DNA of 64,000 bases, from positions 1 to 64,000 of the forward strand of contig CAKZVC010000025.1 of NCBI GenBank assembly GCA_937922235.1, given 5' to 3'. The stretch comes from an uncultured Acidimicrobiales bacterium (GTDB lineage Bacteria > Actinomycetota > Acidimicrobiia > Acidimicrobiales > SHLQ01). A program made the translations under genes and the position numbers. Of the stretch, positions 1-7,618 are shown in pieces; position 1 is the stretch's first letter, and the number at the start of each line of letters is the position of its first letter. The notes under the pieces are model-generated. The model worked only from the letters and a program-made list of their open reading frames with translations. It did no database searches and was not told the origin of the DNA.

Positions 1-82
1 CGACCGCGATCATGAGGTCGGTGATGACGGTGGCGGGGTCGCCGTTGAGATTGATGTGTGTGGTGGGTCCACCGGTTGCCAT
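1..82 (-). CDS. N-terminus of an unidentified, probably SOS-controlled protein (partial)
   Basis: An open frame reads leftwards off the window edge from an ATG at 82. The 27 visible codons use mostly C- or G-ending codons, as the real genes here do, and give a soluble-looking start (MATGGPTTHINL...). No ribosome site is visible, but a TATGAT -10 box lies at 90-95, seven bases upstream, so the gene looks leaderless. A perfect LexA palindrome (97-112) abuts this -10 box, which suggests DNA-damage control. An in-frame ATG pair at 89-94 is a less likely start. Too little is visible to name a family. Confidence 0.5.
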   Translation of the reverse strand, partial: MATGGPTTHINLNGDPATVITDLMIAV

Positions 83-96
83 AAAGAACATCATAG

Positions 97-112
97 TCGA
101 ACGTATGTTCGA
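97..112. promoter_or_regulatory. LexA (SOS) box
   Basis: The sequence TCGAACGTATGTTCGA is a perfect palindrome matching the actinobacterial and Bacillus-type SOS consensus (CGAAC-N4-GTTCG, with the outer T and A). It sits one base beyond the TATGAT -10 box of the leftward gene, where LexA binding would block RNA polymerase. It is also about 70 bp in front of the rightward PLP-enzyme gene, which has no clear promoter of its own, so control of both sides is possible. Confidence 0.85.
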
Positions 113-182
113 CTGCAAGTCGAATGATGAGAATCGGGAAAAACTCATCGGGTCGACATCGGGTAGGTCACCGCCACAGGAA

Positions 183-1301
183 ATGAAGCAGAATGGAGCA
201 ATGCACCCTGATACGTGGTTGATCTCGCAAGGACGACCGACCGAGCTTGGCGATCCGTTGAACTTCCAACCGACGATGGCGTCGAACTTCCGGCTTCCGG
301 GTGAGCGCTATTACAACCGCACCGAGGGAACCGAAACTGCCGGAGCGCTCGAAGAGCTCATCGGCGGAATCGAAGGAGGGCGAACACTCGCTTTCTCGAC
401 CGGCATGGCTGCCGTGGCGGCGGTGTTCGACAGCCTTGCGGTCGGATCGACGCTCGTCATCCCAGAAGATCCATATCACGCAACCAATGGCCTGGCAGTC
501 GAAGGTGAACGTCAGGGCCGTTGGACTGTGCGCCGTCTCGACCTTGCCGACACCGATGCGTGGGTAGCTGCGGCTGTCGATGCTGACTTGCTGTGGGTGG
601 AGACCCCGGCGAACCCGCTGATGACCGTGGCCGACCTGCCAGCTATCTGTTCGGCGCCTCGCAAAGAGGGCTGTCTCGTTGCGGTCGATGGAACGTTCGC
701 GACGCCTCTCGTGCAAAAGCCGTTGGAGCTTGGTGCCGACATCTCGATGCACTCGGCTACCAAGTTCATCGGTGGACACTCTGACTTGATGGCTGGGGTG
801 CTGACCGTGTCTGACGATGTGCTGTACGACGACCTCTGGAACCGTCGAGTTCGACTCGGTAGCACGATTGGTGGGCTCGAAGCGTTCCTCGCGATTCGAG
901 GCGCCCGCACCTTGCCGCTGCGTATGGAGCGATCGATGGAGAACGCCGCCATCTTGGCCGAGCGCCTCGACGTACACAGCGACATTGCTCGCGTTCGGTA
1001 TCCAGGCCTGCCGAGTCATGACACCCACGCACACGCAGCGAAGTTCATGGACGGCTTTGGCGCCATGATGAGCTTCGACGTAGTGGGAAGCGGCGAGCGT
1101 GCCAGCGCGGTTGTCGAACACACGTCGATCGTGAACAACGCGACGTCGCTTGGCGGCATCGAGTCAACCTGGGAACGGCGAGCCCTCATCCCGGGCCAGG
1201 AGACGATGCCTCCAACCCTCATCCGATTCTCCGTCGGCTGCGAGAACGTCGATGATCTGTGGGCTGATATCACGGCGGCGCTAGAAGCGACCAAGAACTA
1301 G
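183..1301 (+). CDS. Cystathionine gamma-synthase/lyase-type PLP enzyme
   Basis: This 372-residue protein belongs to the Cys/Met-metabolism PLP family (PF01053). These enzymes make or break C-S bonds of cystathionine, homocysteine or methionine in the cytoplasm. The PLP-binding lysine is K194 in SMHSATKFIGGHSD, preceded by the AVDGTFATP strand with the cofactor-contacting aspartate. A YYNRTEGTET segment early in the protein replaces the usual Y-x-R-x-x-NPT pocket. The frame is open back to position 12, but those 57 codons look non-coding and contain the LexA box region. ATG 183 is chosen because AGGAA lies just before it, and ATG 201 behind GGAG is the alternative. The exact reaction (synthase, beta-lyase or gamma-lyase) cannot be told from sequence. 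The next gene starts 5 bp after the stop, so the two are probably co-transcribed. Confidence 0.87.
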   Translation: MKQNGAMHPDTWLISQGRPTELGDPLNFQPTMASNFRLPGERYYNRTEGTETAGALEELIGGIEGGRTLAFSTGMAAVAAVFDSLAVGSTLVIPEDPYHATNGLAVEGERQGRWTVRRLDLADTDAWVAAAVDADLLWVETPANPLMTVADLPAICSAPRKEGCLVAVDGTFATPLVQKPLELGADISMHSATKFIGGHSDLMAGVLTVSDDVLYDDLWNRRVRLGSTIGGLEAFLAIRGARTLPLRMERSMENAAILAERLDVHSDIARVRYPGLPSHDTHAHAAKFMDGFGAMMSFDVVGSGERASAVVEHTSIVNNATSLGGIESTWERRALIPGQETMPPTLIRFSVGCENVDDLWADITAALEATKN

Positions 1302-1306
1302 CAGCT

Positions 1307-2131
1307 GTGCCGTCCGCATCTCCCGGCGCCGACTGGCTCCACGATTTGCCGCTGGCACCGGGCTCGCCCGATCTGCGCATGGGTACCCGTGCTCTCGATG
1401 TCACGCAATGGCTGCCTGTCGACGACAAGACCCCGGCCGAGATCGAGCTTCGCAAGCAGCTACTGGCCGAGCACGGGAGCGATGTTGCTCGCATCGTGCC
1501 TGGACACGAGACCGGTCTTACCGAGCTGACGTCGCTTATCGAGATCCACCTCCAACGTCGCCTCGACCCAGAGGTGGGGGCACCGGTCGATCAATTGGCC
1601 GTGGCAACCGCAGAGGACATGCTCGTGATGTGGCGCGACGAAAAACACTGGCGGCTCATCGGCGGCACGCTGCTGTTCCCGAACCAGTGGAACCTCAACG
1701 ACAAGATTGGCAAGACCGTCGCTGCCATTCACGCTCCCGTCGACGGGTACAGCGAGCTGTTGGAAGCGCGGGTCGATCAGTTCTTCGATCGGTTGAGCGC
1801 GGCTCGTCCAGTGTGGAGACGCAACTGGTTCTTCCACCAAGACCCGACCTTCTACCAGCCAAACCGGATGATCGAATCGCCGGTGTTCTCAATCGCCGAG
1901 GTCGAGCAGCTCTACATTCGGTCGGAATGGCAGACCCTTCGTCGCCTGGCATTCAGCGGCCTCATCATCTTCACGGTCAAGACCCAGGTGGAGCCGATCA
2001 CCGAGCTGAAGGCACGGCCAGCTCTTGCCGAGCAGATGTGTGTCTTTCTCGAATCAGCCTCGGCGCGCTCGCTCGAGAACAAGGATGCGACCGATCGTCA
2101 TGTCGCGATCATCGACTATCTGCGGAGCTAA
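1307..2131 (+). CDS. HODM/DUF3445 family protein (heme-dependent N-demethylase-like)
   Basis: The 274-residue protein matches the DUF3445 / heme-dependent oxidative N-demethylase alpha-subunit-like family (PF11927). Recognisable landmarks are the GGTLLFPNQWNLNDKIGK segment, the IHAPVDGYSELL segment, the WRRNWFFHQDP motif and the RSEWQTLRRLAFSGLIIFTVKT segment. The characterised HODM enzyme demethylates dimethylamine, but most members have no proven substrate, so no substrate is assigned. It starts with GTG five bases after the PLP-enzyme stop, which implies one operon. No membrane segment or signal peptide is seen. Some fungal and bacterial relatives lie beside amine metabolism genes; nothing here identifies the amine. 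Confidence 0.75.
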   Translation: MPSASPGADWLHDLPLAPGSPDLRMGTRALDVTQWLPVDDKTPAEIELRKQLLAEHGSDVARIVPGHETGLTELTSLIEIHLQRRLDPEVGAPVDQLAVATAEDMLVMWRDEKHWRLIGGTLLFPNQWNLNDKIGKTVAAIHAPVDGYSELLEARVDQFFDRLSAARPVWRRNWFFHQDPTFYQPNRMIESPVFSIAEVEQLYIRSEWQTLRRLAFSGLIIFTVKTQVEPITELKARPALAEQMCVFLESASARSLENKDATDRHVAIIDYLRS

Positions 2132-2227
2132 CGAGACTCGAGCTCACCTATTCCTTTTGATGGTGCATCCAGGGAAACCTCACTGTGCGTAGTCATCGTG
2201 AACTACATACAACACTGAGGAGTTTCC

Positions 2228-3421
2228 ATGCGTTCGATTCGACGTGCTCTCACCCGGGCACTCTCAATCCTGACCGTCACGGTTATGGCGGCTGCGGCCT
2301 TTGCTATTCCCGCATCGGCACAATCCAGCGGTGCGACAATCGCTGACACCGCGATTGCGGTTTCATCGCTCGACGGCTTCGACAACAACGATCAGGACTT
2401 CGATGTTCTGATCCAAGCGCTCATCGCTGCTGACCTTGTCGATGCAGTCGCCGACCCAGGAGCGGACCTCACGGTCTTTGCCCCAACCGACCGGGCGTTC
2501 ATTCGTCTCGCTCGTGATCTCGGCTACCGCGGCAATGACGAGGCCGCAGCCTTCAACGCCATCGTTGCAGCACTGACTGATCTTGGCGGCGGCGACCCGA
2601 TTCCCGTCCTGACGAACGTTCTGCTCTACCACGTGTCGCCCGGCTCGACCCCGTTCTCAGCGCTTAAGGCTGCCGGTTCGGCTGAGGTAGCAACGCTGCT
2701 TGGACAGTCCTTCACCGCAAACCAGCGTCAGCTCGTGGACGCTGCACCTCAGCTTCGCAACCCGTACATCAAGCGTGCGCTTACCGACATCCAGACCAGT
2801 AACGGCATCATCCACGGCATCAACCGTGTACTCGTTCCCGTCGACGTGTCTCCGGCAATGCGCAACATCCGCGGCGAGTCGCACAACCCAACGCCAACGG
2901 CCAACATCGTCGAGACTGCAATCGCTGTTTCGTCTGCTGATGGCTTCGACAGCAACAAGGGCGACTTTGACATCCTCATCAAGGCTGTCGTCACCGCTGA
3001 CCTCGCCGGCGCTCTTTCTGATGCAGGTGCTGACCTCACCGTCTTTGCTCCGACCGACAAGGCATTCGCTGTCCTCGCTCGTGACCTTGGCTACAAGGGC
3101 AAGTACGACGAAGCCGCAATGTGGGACTTCCTCGTCGGCGCACTCACCGACCTCGGTTCGGGCGACCCAATCCCTGTGCTTACGAACGTGTTGCTCTACC
3201 ACGTAGCGCCACAGTCGATCTCGTTCGCAGAGGTTCGCTCGGCACGCTCGGCAGAGGTGCCAACGCTTCTTGGCTCGAGCCTTCGGGTCAACGTTCGTCA
3301 GATCGTCGATGCCGCTCCGGCTCGTCGTGACGCTCGGATCATTCCAGCACTCACCGACGTGAACACCAGCAACGGTGTCATCCATGGAATCACCCGAGTG
3401 CTGCTTCCGCTCGACATCTAA
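2228..3421 (+). CDS. Secreted protein with two fasciclin (FAS1) domains
   Basis: The protein has 397 residues. A signal peptide (RR near the start, hydrophobic residues about 12-28) ends near ASA-QS. Two FAS1 domains follow, roughly residues 38-205 and 228-397. Each carries the H1 signature (DLTVFAPTDRAF and DLTVFAPTDKAF) and the H2 region (VLLYHV ... NGIIHGINRVL). FAS1 domains mediate adhesion at the cell surface or in the matrix. The two domains are closely similar in protein and DNA, indicating internal duplication. No sortase motif or membrane anchor is present, so release from the cell is likely. A strong ribosome site (TGAGGAG) lies seven bases before the ATG. The gene looks monocistronic and is followed by a hairpin at 3511-3544. 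Confidence 0.9.
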   Translation: MRSIRRALTRALSILTVTVMAAAAFAIPASAQSSGATIADTAIAVSSLDGFDNNDQDFDVLIQALIAADLVDAVADPGADLTVFAPTDRAFIRLARDLGYRGNDEAAAFNAIVAALTDLGGGDPIPVLTNVLLYHVSPGSTPFSALKAAGSAEVATLLGQSFTANQRQLVDAAPQLRNPYIKRALTDIQTSNGIIHGINRVLVPVDVSPAMRNIRGESHNPTPTANIVETAIAVSSADGFDSNKGDFDILIKAVVTADLAGALSDAGADLTVFAPTDKAFAVLARDLGYKGKYDEAAMWDFLVGALTDLGSGDPIPVLTNVLLYHVAPQSISFAEVRSARSAEVPTLLGSSLRVNVRQIVDAAPARRDARIIPALTDVNTSNGVIHGITRVLLPLDI

Positions 3422-3510
3422 GCTTCCCGGGCTTCGCCCTCCAAGCTTCGCAATCCGTCGCCTAGCTGCTCCTCGATGCTCGCTAGTTGTCGAAAAGCGC
3501 CGTGACGTGC

Positions 3511-3544
3511 AACCCGGTGTCTCTCGTTTGAGAGGCACCGGGTT
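3511..3544. terminator. Hairpin terminator between convergent genes
   Basis: A 15-bp stem (AACCCGGTGTCTCTC pairing with GAGAGGCACCGGGTT, one G-T pair) encloses a GTTT loop. It lies between the fasciclin gene and the opposing small membrane-protein gene and can serve both. There is no clear T-run. Confidence 0.75.
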
Positions 3545-3552
3545 GGTGCGTC

Positions 3553-3774
3553 TTAGCTGATCGAGTTTGAAAGTAGTGCTGCTCCGTTTTCGACGATCTC
3601 TCGATCTGCTCCGACGGAGAACAGAAAGATCGCTCCAAGGAACACGACCGCAGTGACCGAGATTGCGAGAAAGACGAGCACAGCAACGGTGATGAGCGCC
3701 GTTCGCTTTCGGTTCTTTGTGGAGTCGACGGGCGGGGCTGCGTTGAATGAAGTGGTTTCCATGTCACACACCAT
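3553..3774 (-). CDS. Small single-pass membrane protein, unknown function
   Basis: The 73-residue product has a short polar N-terminus, a positive patch (KNRKR) and one long hydrophobic stretch (about residues 26-52), then a short polar tail. The positive patch before the helix predicts an N-in orientation. A TAGGTT -10-like box at 3784-3789 is nine bases before this ATG, and an internal ATG at 3762 is an alternative start. It faces the fasciclin gene across a shared terminator. No family was recognised. Confidence 0.6.
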   Translation of the reverse strand: MVCDMETTSFNAAPPVDSTKNRKRTALITVAVLVFLAISVTAVVFLGAIFLFSVGADREIVENGAALLSNSIS

Positions 3775-3860
3775 GGTTGTTCGAACCTAAGAGTGATGTG
3801 AGTGCGACCCTGATCCAGACCCCTAGTTCACCCTGATAGTGGTGCAACGCGGCCGGTGTT

Positions 3861-4703
3861 CTAGGGAGTTTTTGGCGCCCAGCTTGGTGGGCGCTTTTCT
3901 AAGTATGCGGCCATGCCTTCGGCCGCTTCAGCCGATTCGAACAGCTCGGCACTTCGCGCTGCGGCCCAAGGAAACGCCTCGTCGGGGTGCATTTGCGGGA
4001 TTCGTTGCAGCACGTCTTTCGCAGCAGCGAGTGCACGCGGGCCACCGAGGAGAAGGTCATCGACGATCGCGTCAACTTCGGCGTCAAGCTCGGAGGGATC
4101 GACGGCACTAGCGATCAGGCCAAGACGGGCAGCCTCGGTGCCGTCGAAGCGTCGACCGCGAAGGAAGACAGAGGTGGCCTCGCCTCGCCGCATCTTTGGC
4201 AGGCAGATGACCGAGATGATCGCAGGTGCCACGCCAAGGCGAACTTCTGTGAATCCGAACTTCGCATCGGCATGGGCAACGGCGATGTCGAGCGCTGCCG
4301 CGAGCCCGGTGCCGCCGGCGACCGCATGGCCTGCGATTCGGCCTACCCACGGCTTTGGCGAGTCTTGGATCCGACGAAACAGCGCAAGCGGGTCAAGTCG
4401 CTCGCTGCGCGTTCGTTCGAGATTTCTCGCCTGGGGGCTCGAAACGTCGGGTCGGCCAACGCTGCTCGAATCATCGGGTTGGTTGAGGCGCTCGGATAGG
4501 TCGGCGCCCGCGCAGAACACCGATCCGGTGTTGGTGATGACCGCGACCCGCACAGCATCGTCGGTATCGACCCGATCCATCGCCGCAACAAGCTGCGTGG
4601 TGAGCGCCTGGCTCAGGGCATTCCGCTTCGCCTCGTCCTGCAGGGTGATGGTGAAGACGCCGCGGTCGTCGAGGTGAGTGCCGACGAGTGGTGCTGTGTT
4701 CAT
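3861..4703 (-). CDS. Enoyl-CoA hydratase/isomerase family protein
   Basis: A 280-residue crotonase-fold protein (PF00378), cytoplasmic, expected to act on acyl-CoA thioesters in fatty-acid or related degradation. The oxyanion-hole segments are FCAGADLSE and GHAVAGGTGLAAALD, and the FGFTEVRLGVAPA segment carries the usual catalytic glutamate. About 25 residues between FCAGADLSE and LDPLALFRRIQ are unusual for the family and are encoded by a copy of a dispersed repeat (4423-4445) also found in non-coding DNA near 15.5 kb. The gene diverges from the acyl-CoA dehydrogenase gene, which fits a shared beta-oxidation role. It appears leaderless, with TAGGTT six bases before the ATG. The true substrate is not evident. 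Confidence 0.88.
   Translation of the reverse strand: MNTAPLVGTHLDDRGVFTITLQDEAKRNALSQALTTQLVAAMDRVDTDDAVRVAVITNTGSVFCAGADLSERLNQPDDSSSVGRPDVSSPQARNLERTRSERLDPLALFRRIQDSPKPWVGRIAGHAVAGGTGLAAALDIAVAHADAKFGFTEVRLGVAPAIISVICLPKMRRGEATSVFLRGRRFDGTEAARLGLIASAVDPSELDAEVDAIVDDLLLGGPRALAAAKDVLQRIPQMHPDEAFPWAAARSAELFESAEAAEGMAAYLEKRPPSWAPKTP
4423..4445. repeat. Dispersed 23-bp repeat, copy 1 (inside enoyl-CoA hydratase gene)
   Basis: This 23-bp block (begins TTTCTCGCCTGGGGG, ends CTCGAAAC) is identical to 15527-15549, with further similarity on both sides (TCGAG before, RTCG after). Here it is translated in the minus strand as part of a family-atypical loop of the hydratase. Confidence 0.7.
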
Positions 4704-4709
4704 TCCCGA

Positions 4710-4715
4710 AACCTA
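4710..4715 (-). promoter_or_regulatory. -10 box TAGGTT of leaderless enoyl-CoA hydratase gene
   Basis: TAGGTT lies exactly six bases before the ATG at 4703. No ribosome site is present, as expected if the transcript begins at the start codon. Confidence 0.5.
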
Positions 4716-4750
4716 ACCGATCCGACGCGGTACTGAATCAGTGCAACGGG

Positions 4751-4756
4751 TACCAT
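4751..4756 (+). promoter_or_regulatory. -10 box TACCAT of leaderless acyl-CoA dehydrogenase gene
   Basis: TACCAT is five bases before the ATG at 4762. This supports ATG 4762 over the upstream GTG at 4741, which the box would overlap. Confidence 0.5.
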
Positions 4757-4761
4757 TTCGC

Positions 4762-5994
4762 ATGAACTTCGACATGCCGCCGGACGATGACCCGCGCCGG
4801 GTTGCCGTCCGTGAATGGATCACGTCGAACCCCAACCCGACCAAGAAGCAAGTTGCCGAGGCCGGATGGAATGTTCCGCACTGGCCCGAGCCCTACGGCC
4901 TCAACGCAGATCCGATGCATCAGCTGATCATCGCCGAGGAGTTTGCGGCCGCTGATGTAGGCATGCCGCTCAACCTCATTGGCATCGGCTGGGCCGCACC
5001 GGTGATCTACATGTACGGCTCGGACGAGCAACGTGAGAAGTACCTCGCTCGAATCTTCAGCGAAGAAGACCACTGGTGTCAGCTGTTCAGCGAGCCCGAT
5101 TCGGGGTCCGATCTCGCGAGTCTGAGCACGCGAGCAGTTCGAGACGGAGACGAGTACGTCATCACCGGGTCGAAGATCTGGTCGAGCGGCGCCCACGATT
5201 CGGCCTACGGAATTCTCCTCGCCCGAACCGACCCAGATGTTCCCAAGCATCGGGGTATCAGCTATTTCATCTACCCGATGGACACGCCGGGTACGACGCT
5301 GACCCCAGTGGTCGACATGACCACGGCCCATTCGTTCAATCAGGTGTTCTTCGACGAGGCTCGGATCCCCGCCAGCATGCTCGTCGGTGAGGAAGGCGAT
5401 GGGTGGCGACTGGCGAAAGCGACGCTCGCGAACGAACGGGTGGGGCTGTCATCTGGTGGAGCGATCTGGGGGCAGGGGCCGACGACGGGTGATCTGCTCG
5501 ACCTGATTCGTGCTGGCGGCCGGGTTAATGACCCGATCGCACGCGACCGCATTGCACAACTGCATGTGAAGTCGGAGGTGCTGCGGCTAAACCAGCTTCG
5601 GACACTTAGCGCCCAACTTGCTGGCAAGACTCCCGGCCCGGAGGCCTCGATTCAAAAGATCATGGCCGACGAGCTCGGTGAAGAGATCATGACGCTTGCC
5701 AAAGACCTGCAAGGTGCGGCAGGGATGCTCGAGGGGTCTGGCCCGGCCGGGCCGCTGCCTCGCACCCGTCAACACGGAGCGACCGAGATCAACTTCGCTC
5801 GTGGCGAGGAGAGCCAGTTCCCCGATGTCGATCCTGTGTGGCATTACGGATTCGTCTTTAGCCCGGCGTTGACGATCGGTGGCGGAACATTCGCCATCCA
5901 ACGCAACATCGTGGCCGAGCACGTCCTGGGACTGCCACGAGAACCAAACGTAGAGAAGGGCCTCACCTGGTCCGAGACAAGGGGAGTTTCATGA
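4762..5994 (+). CDS. Acyl-CoA dehydrogenase family protein
   Basis: This 410-residue flavoprotein belongs to the acyl-CoA dehydrogenase family. Its N-terminal helical domain is followed by the FAD-contacting QLFSEPDSGSDLASL motif (about residues 105-120), the middle beta-domain (ITGSKIWSSGA) and a C-terminal helical domain ending in GGGTFAIQRNIVAEHVLGLPRE. It would introduce a double bond into an acyl-CoA and pass electrons to ETF. The N-terminal part (about residues 20-60, with TKKQVAEAGWNVPHWPEPYG) resembles the subgroup acting on unusual or steroid-type acyl-CoAs; this is weak. ATG 4762 is preferred over GTG 4741 because of the TACCAT box. Its stop overlaps the next start (ATGA), so it leads a four-gene operon with nitronate monooxygenase, SRPBCC protein and DNA ligase. 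Confidence 0.88.
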   Translation: MNFDMPPDDDPRRVAVREWITSNPNPTKKQVAEAGWNVPHWPEPYGLNADPMHQLIIAEEFAAADVGMPLNLIGIGWAAPVIYMYGSDEQREKYLARIFSEEDHWCQLFSEPDSGSDLASLSTRAVRDGDEYVITGSKIWSSGAHDSAYGILLARTDPDVPKHRGISYFIYPMDTPGTTLTPVVDMTTAHSFNQVFFDEARIPASMLVGEEGDGWRLAKATLANERVGLSSGGAIWGQGPTTGDLLDLIRAGGRVNDPIARDRIAQLHVKSEVLRLNQLRTLSAQLAGKTPGPEASIQKIMADELGEEIMTLAKDLQGAAGMLEGSGPAGPLPRTRQHGATEINFARGEESQFPDVDPVWHYGFVFSPALTIGGGTFAIQRNIVAEHVLGLPREPNVEKGLTWSETRGVS

Positions 5995-7130
5995 GAACCA
6001 GAGTGACTGAGCTGCTAGGCATCGACATTCCAATCCTGGCGTTCAGCCACTGCCGCGACGTTGTCGCAGCCGTGAGCAAGGCCGGTGGCATGGGCGTGCT
6101 CGGCGCAGTAGCCCACACGCCGCGCAGCCTCGAGATCGACTTGGAATGGATCGAGAATGAAGTTGGCGACAAGCCGTACGGCGTCGACCTGATCATCCCG
6201 GCCAAGTACGAGGGCTCCGACAGCGGGGGAGTGACAACCCAACAACTCATCGATGCAATCCCGCCCGAGCACCGCAAGTTCGTCGACGACATCCTGGCGA
6301 AGTACGACGTGCCGCCGATGCCCGAAGGCGTGAGCGAGTCGCAGATCGCAAATTCCGAAGATGCGCTCTTCTCGGCGAACAATGCGGCACCACAGCTCGA
6401 GATCTCCCTGGCGCACAACCCATCGCTCATCGTCAACGCGCTCGGTCCTCCCACCCAGGACATGATCGAGAAGTCGAAGGACGCCGGACGTCTCGTCGGA
6501 GCGCTTGCTGGTCGACCGCAACACGCCGAGCGGCACATGAACGCTGGCGTCGACCTGCTCGTCGCGCAAGGTTCTGAGGCCGGCGGGCACACCGGCGACA
6601 TCGGGTCGATGGTCCTCATCCCGGAGATCGTCGACGCAGTTGCCGGTCGGGTGCCCGTGCTCGGTGCCGGCGGTATCGGCCGTGGTCGGCAGATGGCTGC
6701 GGCGATGGCGCTCGGCGCGTCGGGCGTGTGGTGCGGTTCGGTTTGGCTCACGACCGAGGAAGCCGAGACCCATCCAACGGTGAAGGACAAGTTCCTCAGC
6801 GCAACGTCTGCCGACACAATCCGCAGTCGCTCACGAACCGGCAAGCCCGCACGCCAGTTGAAGTCGGCGTGGACGCAAGAGTGGGAGAACCCCGAAACGC
6901 CCATGCCGCTCGGAATGCCAATGCAGCCGATTCTTATCGACAAGGCGCTCGCCCGAATCGACCGCGCCGCGAGCGACCCCAACAGCGGTGCTGCTGACCT
7001 GGCGAACTACTTCGTGGGCCAGATCGTCGGCAACATGAACGAGTCGAAGCCCGCAGCGCAGGTCGTGTTCGACATGGTCGATGAGTTCATCGACGCAACC
7101 CAAGGCTTGTACGATCAGCTGCAATCATGA
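5991..7130 (+). CDS. Nitronate monooxygenase / 2-nitropropane dioxygenase family flavoprotein
   Basis: A 379-residue FMN-dependent TIM-barrel protein (PF03060). The N-terminal LGIDIPILAFSHCRDVVAAVSKAGGMGVLG segment, the active-site GSEAGGHTGD loop (the histidine is the usual catalytic base) and the phosphate-binding VLGAGGIGRGRQ loop are all visible. Family members oxidise alkyl nitronates, but many are uncharacterised FMN oxidoreductases or enoyl reductases. An insertion of about 100 residues after residue 60 makes it longer than the roughly 320-residue bacterial norm. The gene overlaps both neighbours by four bases (ATGA), indicating translational coupling within the acyl-CoA dehydrogenase operon, so a role on a CoA-linked or small organic substrate is possible. 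Confidence 0.82.
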   Translation: MRTRVTELLGIDIPILAFSHCRDVVAAVSKAGGMGVLGAVAHTPRSLEIDLEWIENEVGDKPYGVDLIIPAKYEGSDSGGVTTQQLIDAIPPEHRKFVDDILAKYDVPPMPEGVSESQIANSEDALFSANNAAPQLEISLAHNPSLIVNALGPPTQDMIEKSKDAGRLVGALAGRPQHAERHMNAGVDLLVAQGSEAGGHTGDIGSMVLIPEIVDAVAGRVPVLGAGGIGRGRQMAAAMALGASGVWCGSVWLTTEEAETHPTVKDKFLSATSADTIRSRSRTGKPARQLKSAWTQEWENPETPMPLGMPMQPILIDKALARIDRAASDPNSGAADLANYFVGQIVGNMNESKPAAQVVFDMVDEFIDATQGLYDQLQS

Positions 7131-7618
7131 AACTTGAACCGTCGACACTCGAACTTCTCGACACTGCGGAGTTCACGCTGTCGACCGACGTCGATCTGGC
7201 CGCGTCGATCGATGAAGTGTGGGCAGTGCTCGCCGACAACACGTCGTGGACCGCGTGGTTCCACAACTGTACGAAGATGACGTACTCACACGAGACGTGG
7301 ACAGAGGCCGGCCAGCTCCGGACCATCACTAGCAAGCCGTTCGTGATCGAAGAGGTTGCGCTCGCGGTCGACGAACCCAACCGGTGGGCGATCTCATTGT
7401 TGGCGACCAACCTGCCGATGGCCAAGAGCATGATTGAAGTCCTCGACCTCACCGACACGTCTCGCAACGGCGAAGAACGCACCGAAGTGAAGTGGACCGC
7501 GGCGTTTGATCTCCCGGCTTACCTGTTGCCGGTCCGCAGCATTGCTGAGACGATCTTGGTTCGCACCTGGGGCAAGAGTCTCGAAGCGCTGCAGGACGCG
7601 GTGATCGCCCGACGCTGA
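7127..7618 (+). CDS. SRPBCC (START/Bet v1-like) family protein
   Basis: The 163-residue protein has the features of polyketide-cyclase/dehydrase-type SRPBCC proteins: an N-terminal strand entering DLAASIDEVWAVLADNTSWTAWFHN, central strands, and a long C-terminal amphipathic helix (ETILVRTWGKSLEALQDAV). Such folds bind hydrophobic ligands, and no catalytic residues can be named. Start and stop overlap the neighbouring genes (ATGA upstream, TGATG downstream), so it is translated with the operon. No signal peptide is seen. Confidence 0.75.
   Translation: MKLEPSTLELLDTAEFTLSTDVDLAASIDEVWAVLADNTSWTAWFHNCTKMTYSHETWTEAGQLRTITSKPFVIEEVALAVDEPNRWAISLLATNLPMAKSMIEVLDLTDTSRNGEERTEVKWTAAFDLPAYLLPVRSIAETILVRTWGKSLEALQDAVIARR

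Noticed and set aside
12-182. Upstream extension of the PLP-enzyme frame to an ATG at 12
   Set aside because: Those 57 codons overlap the LexA box and the coding frame of the leftward gene, have poor codon bias, and family members start near MHPDTW.
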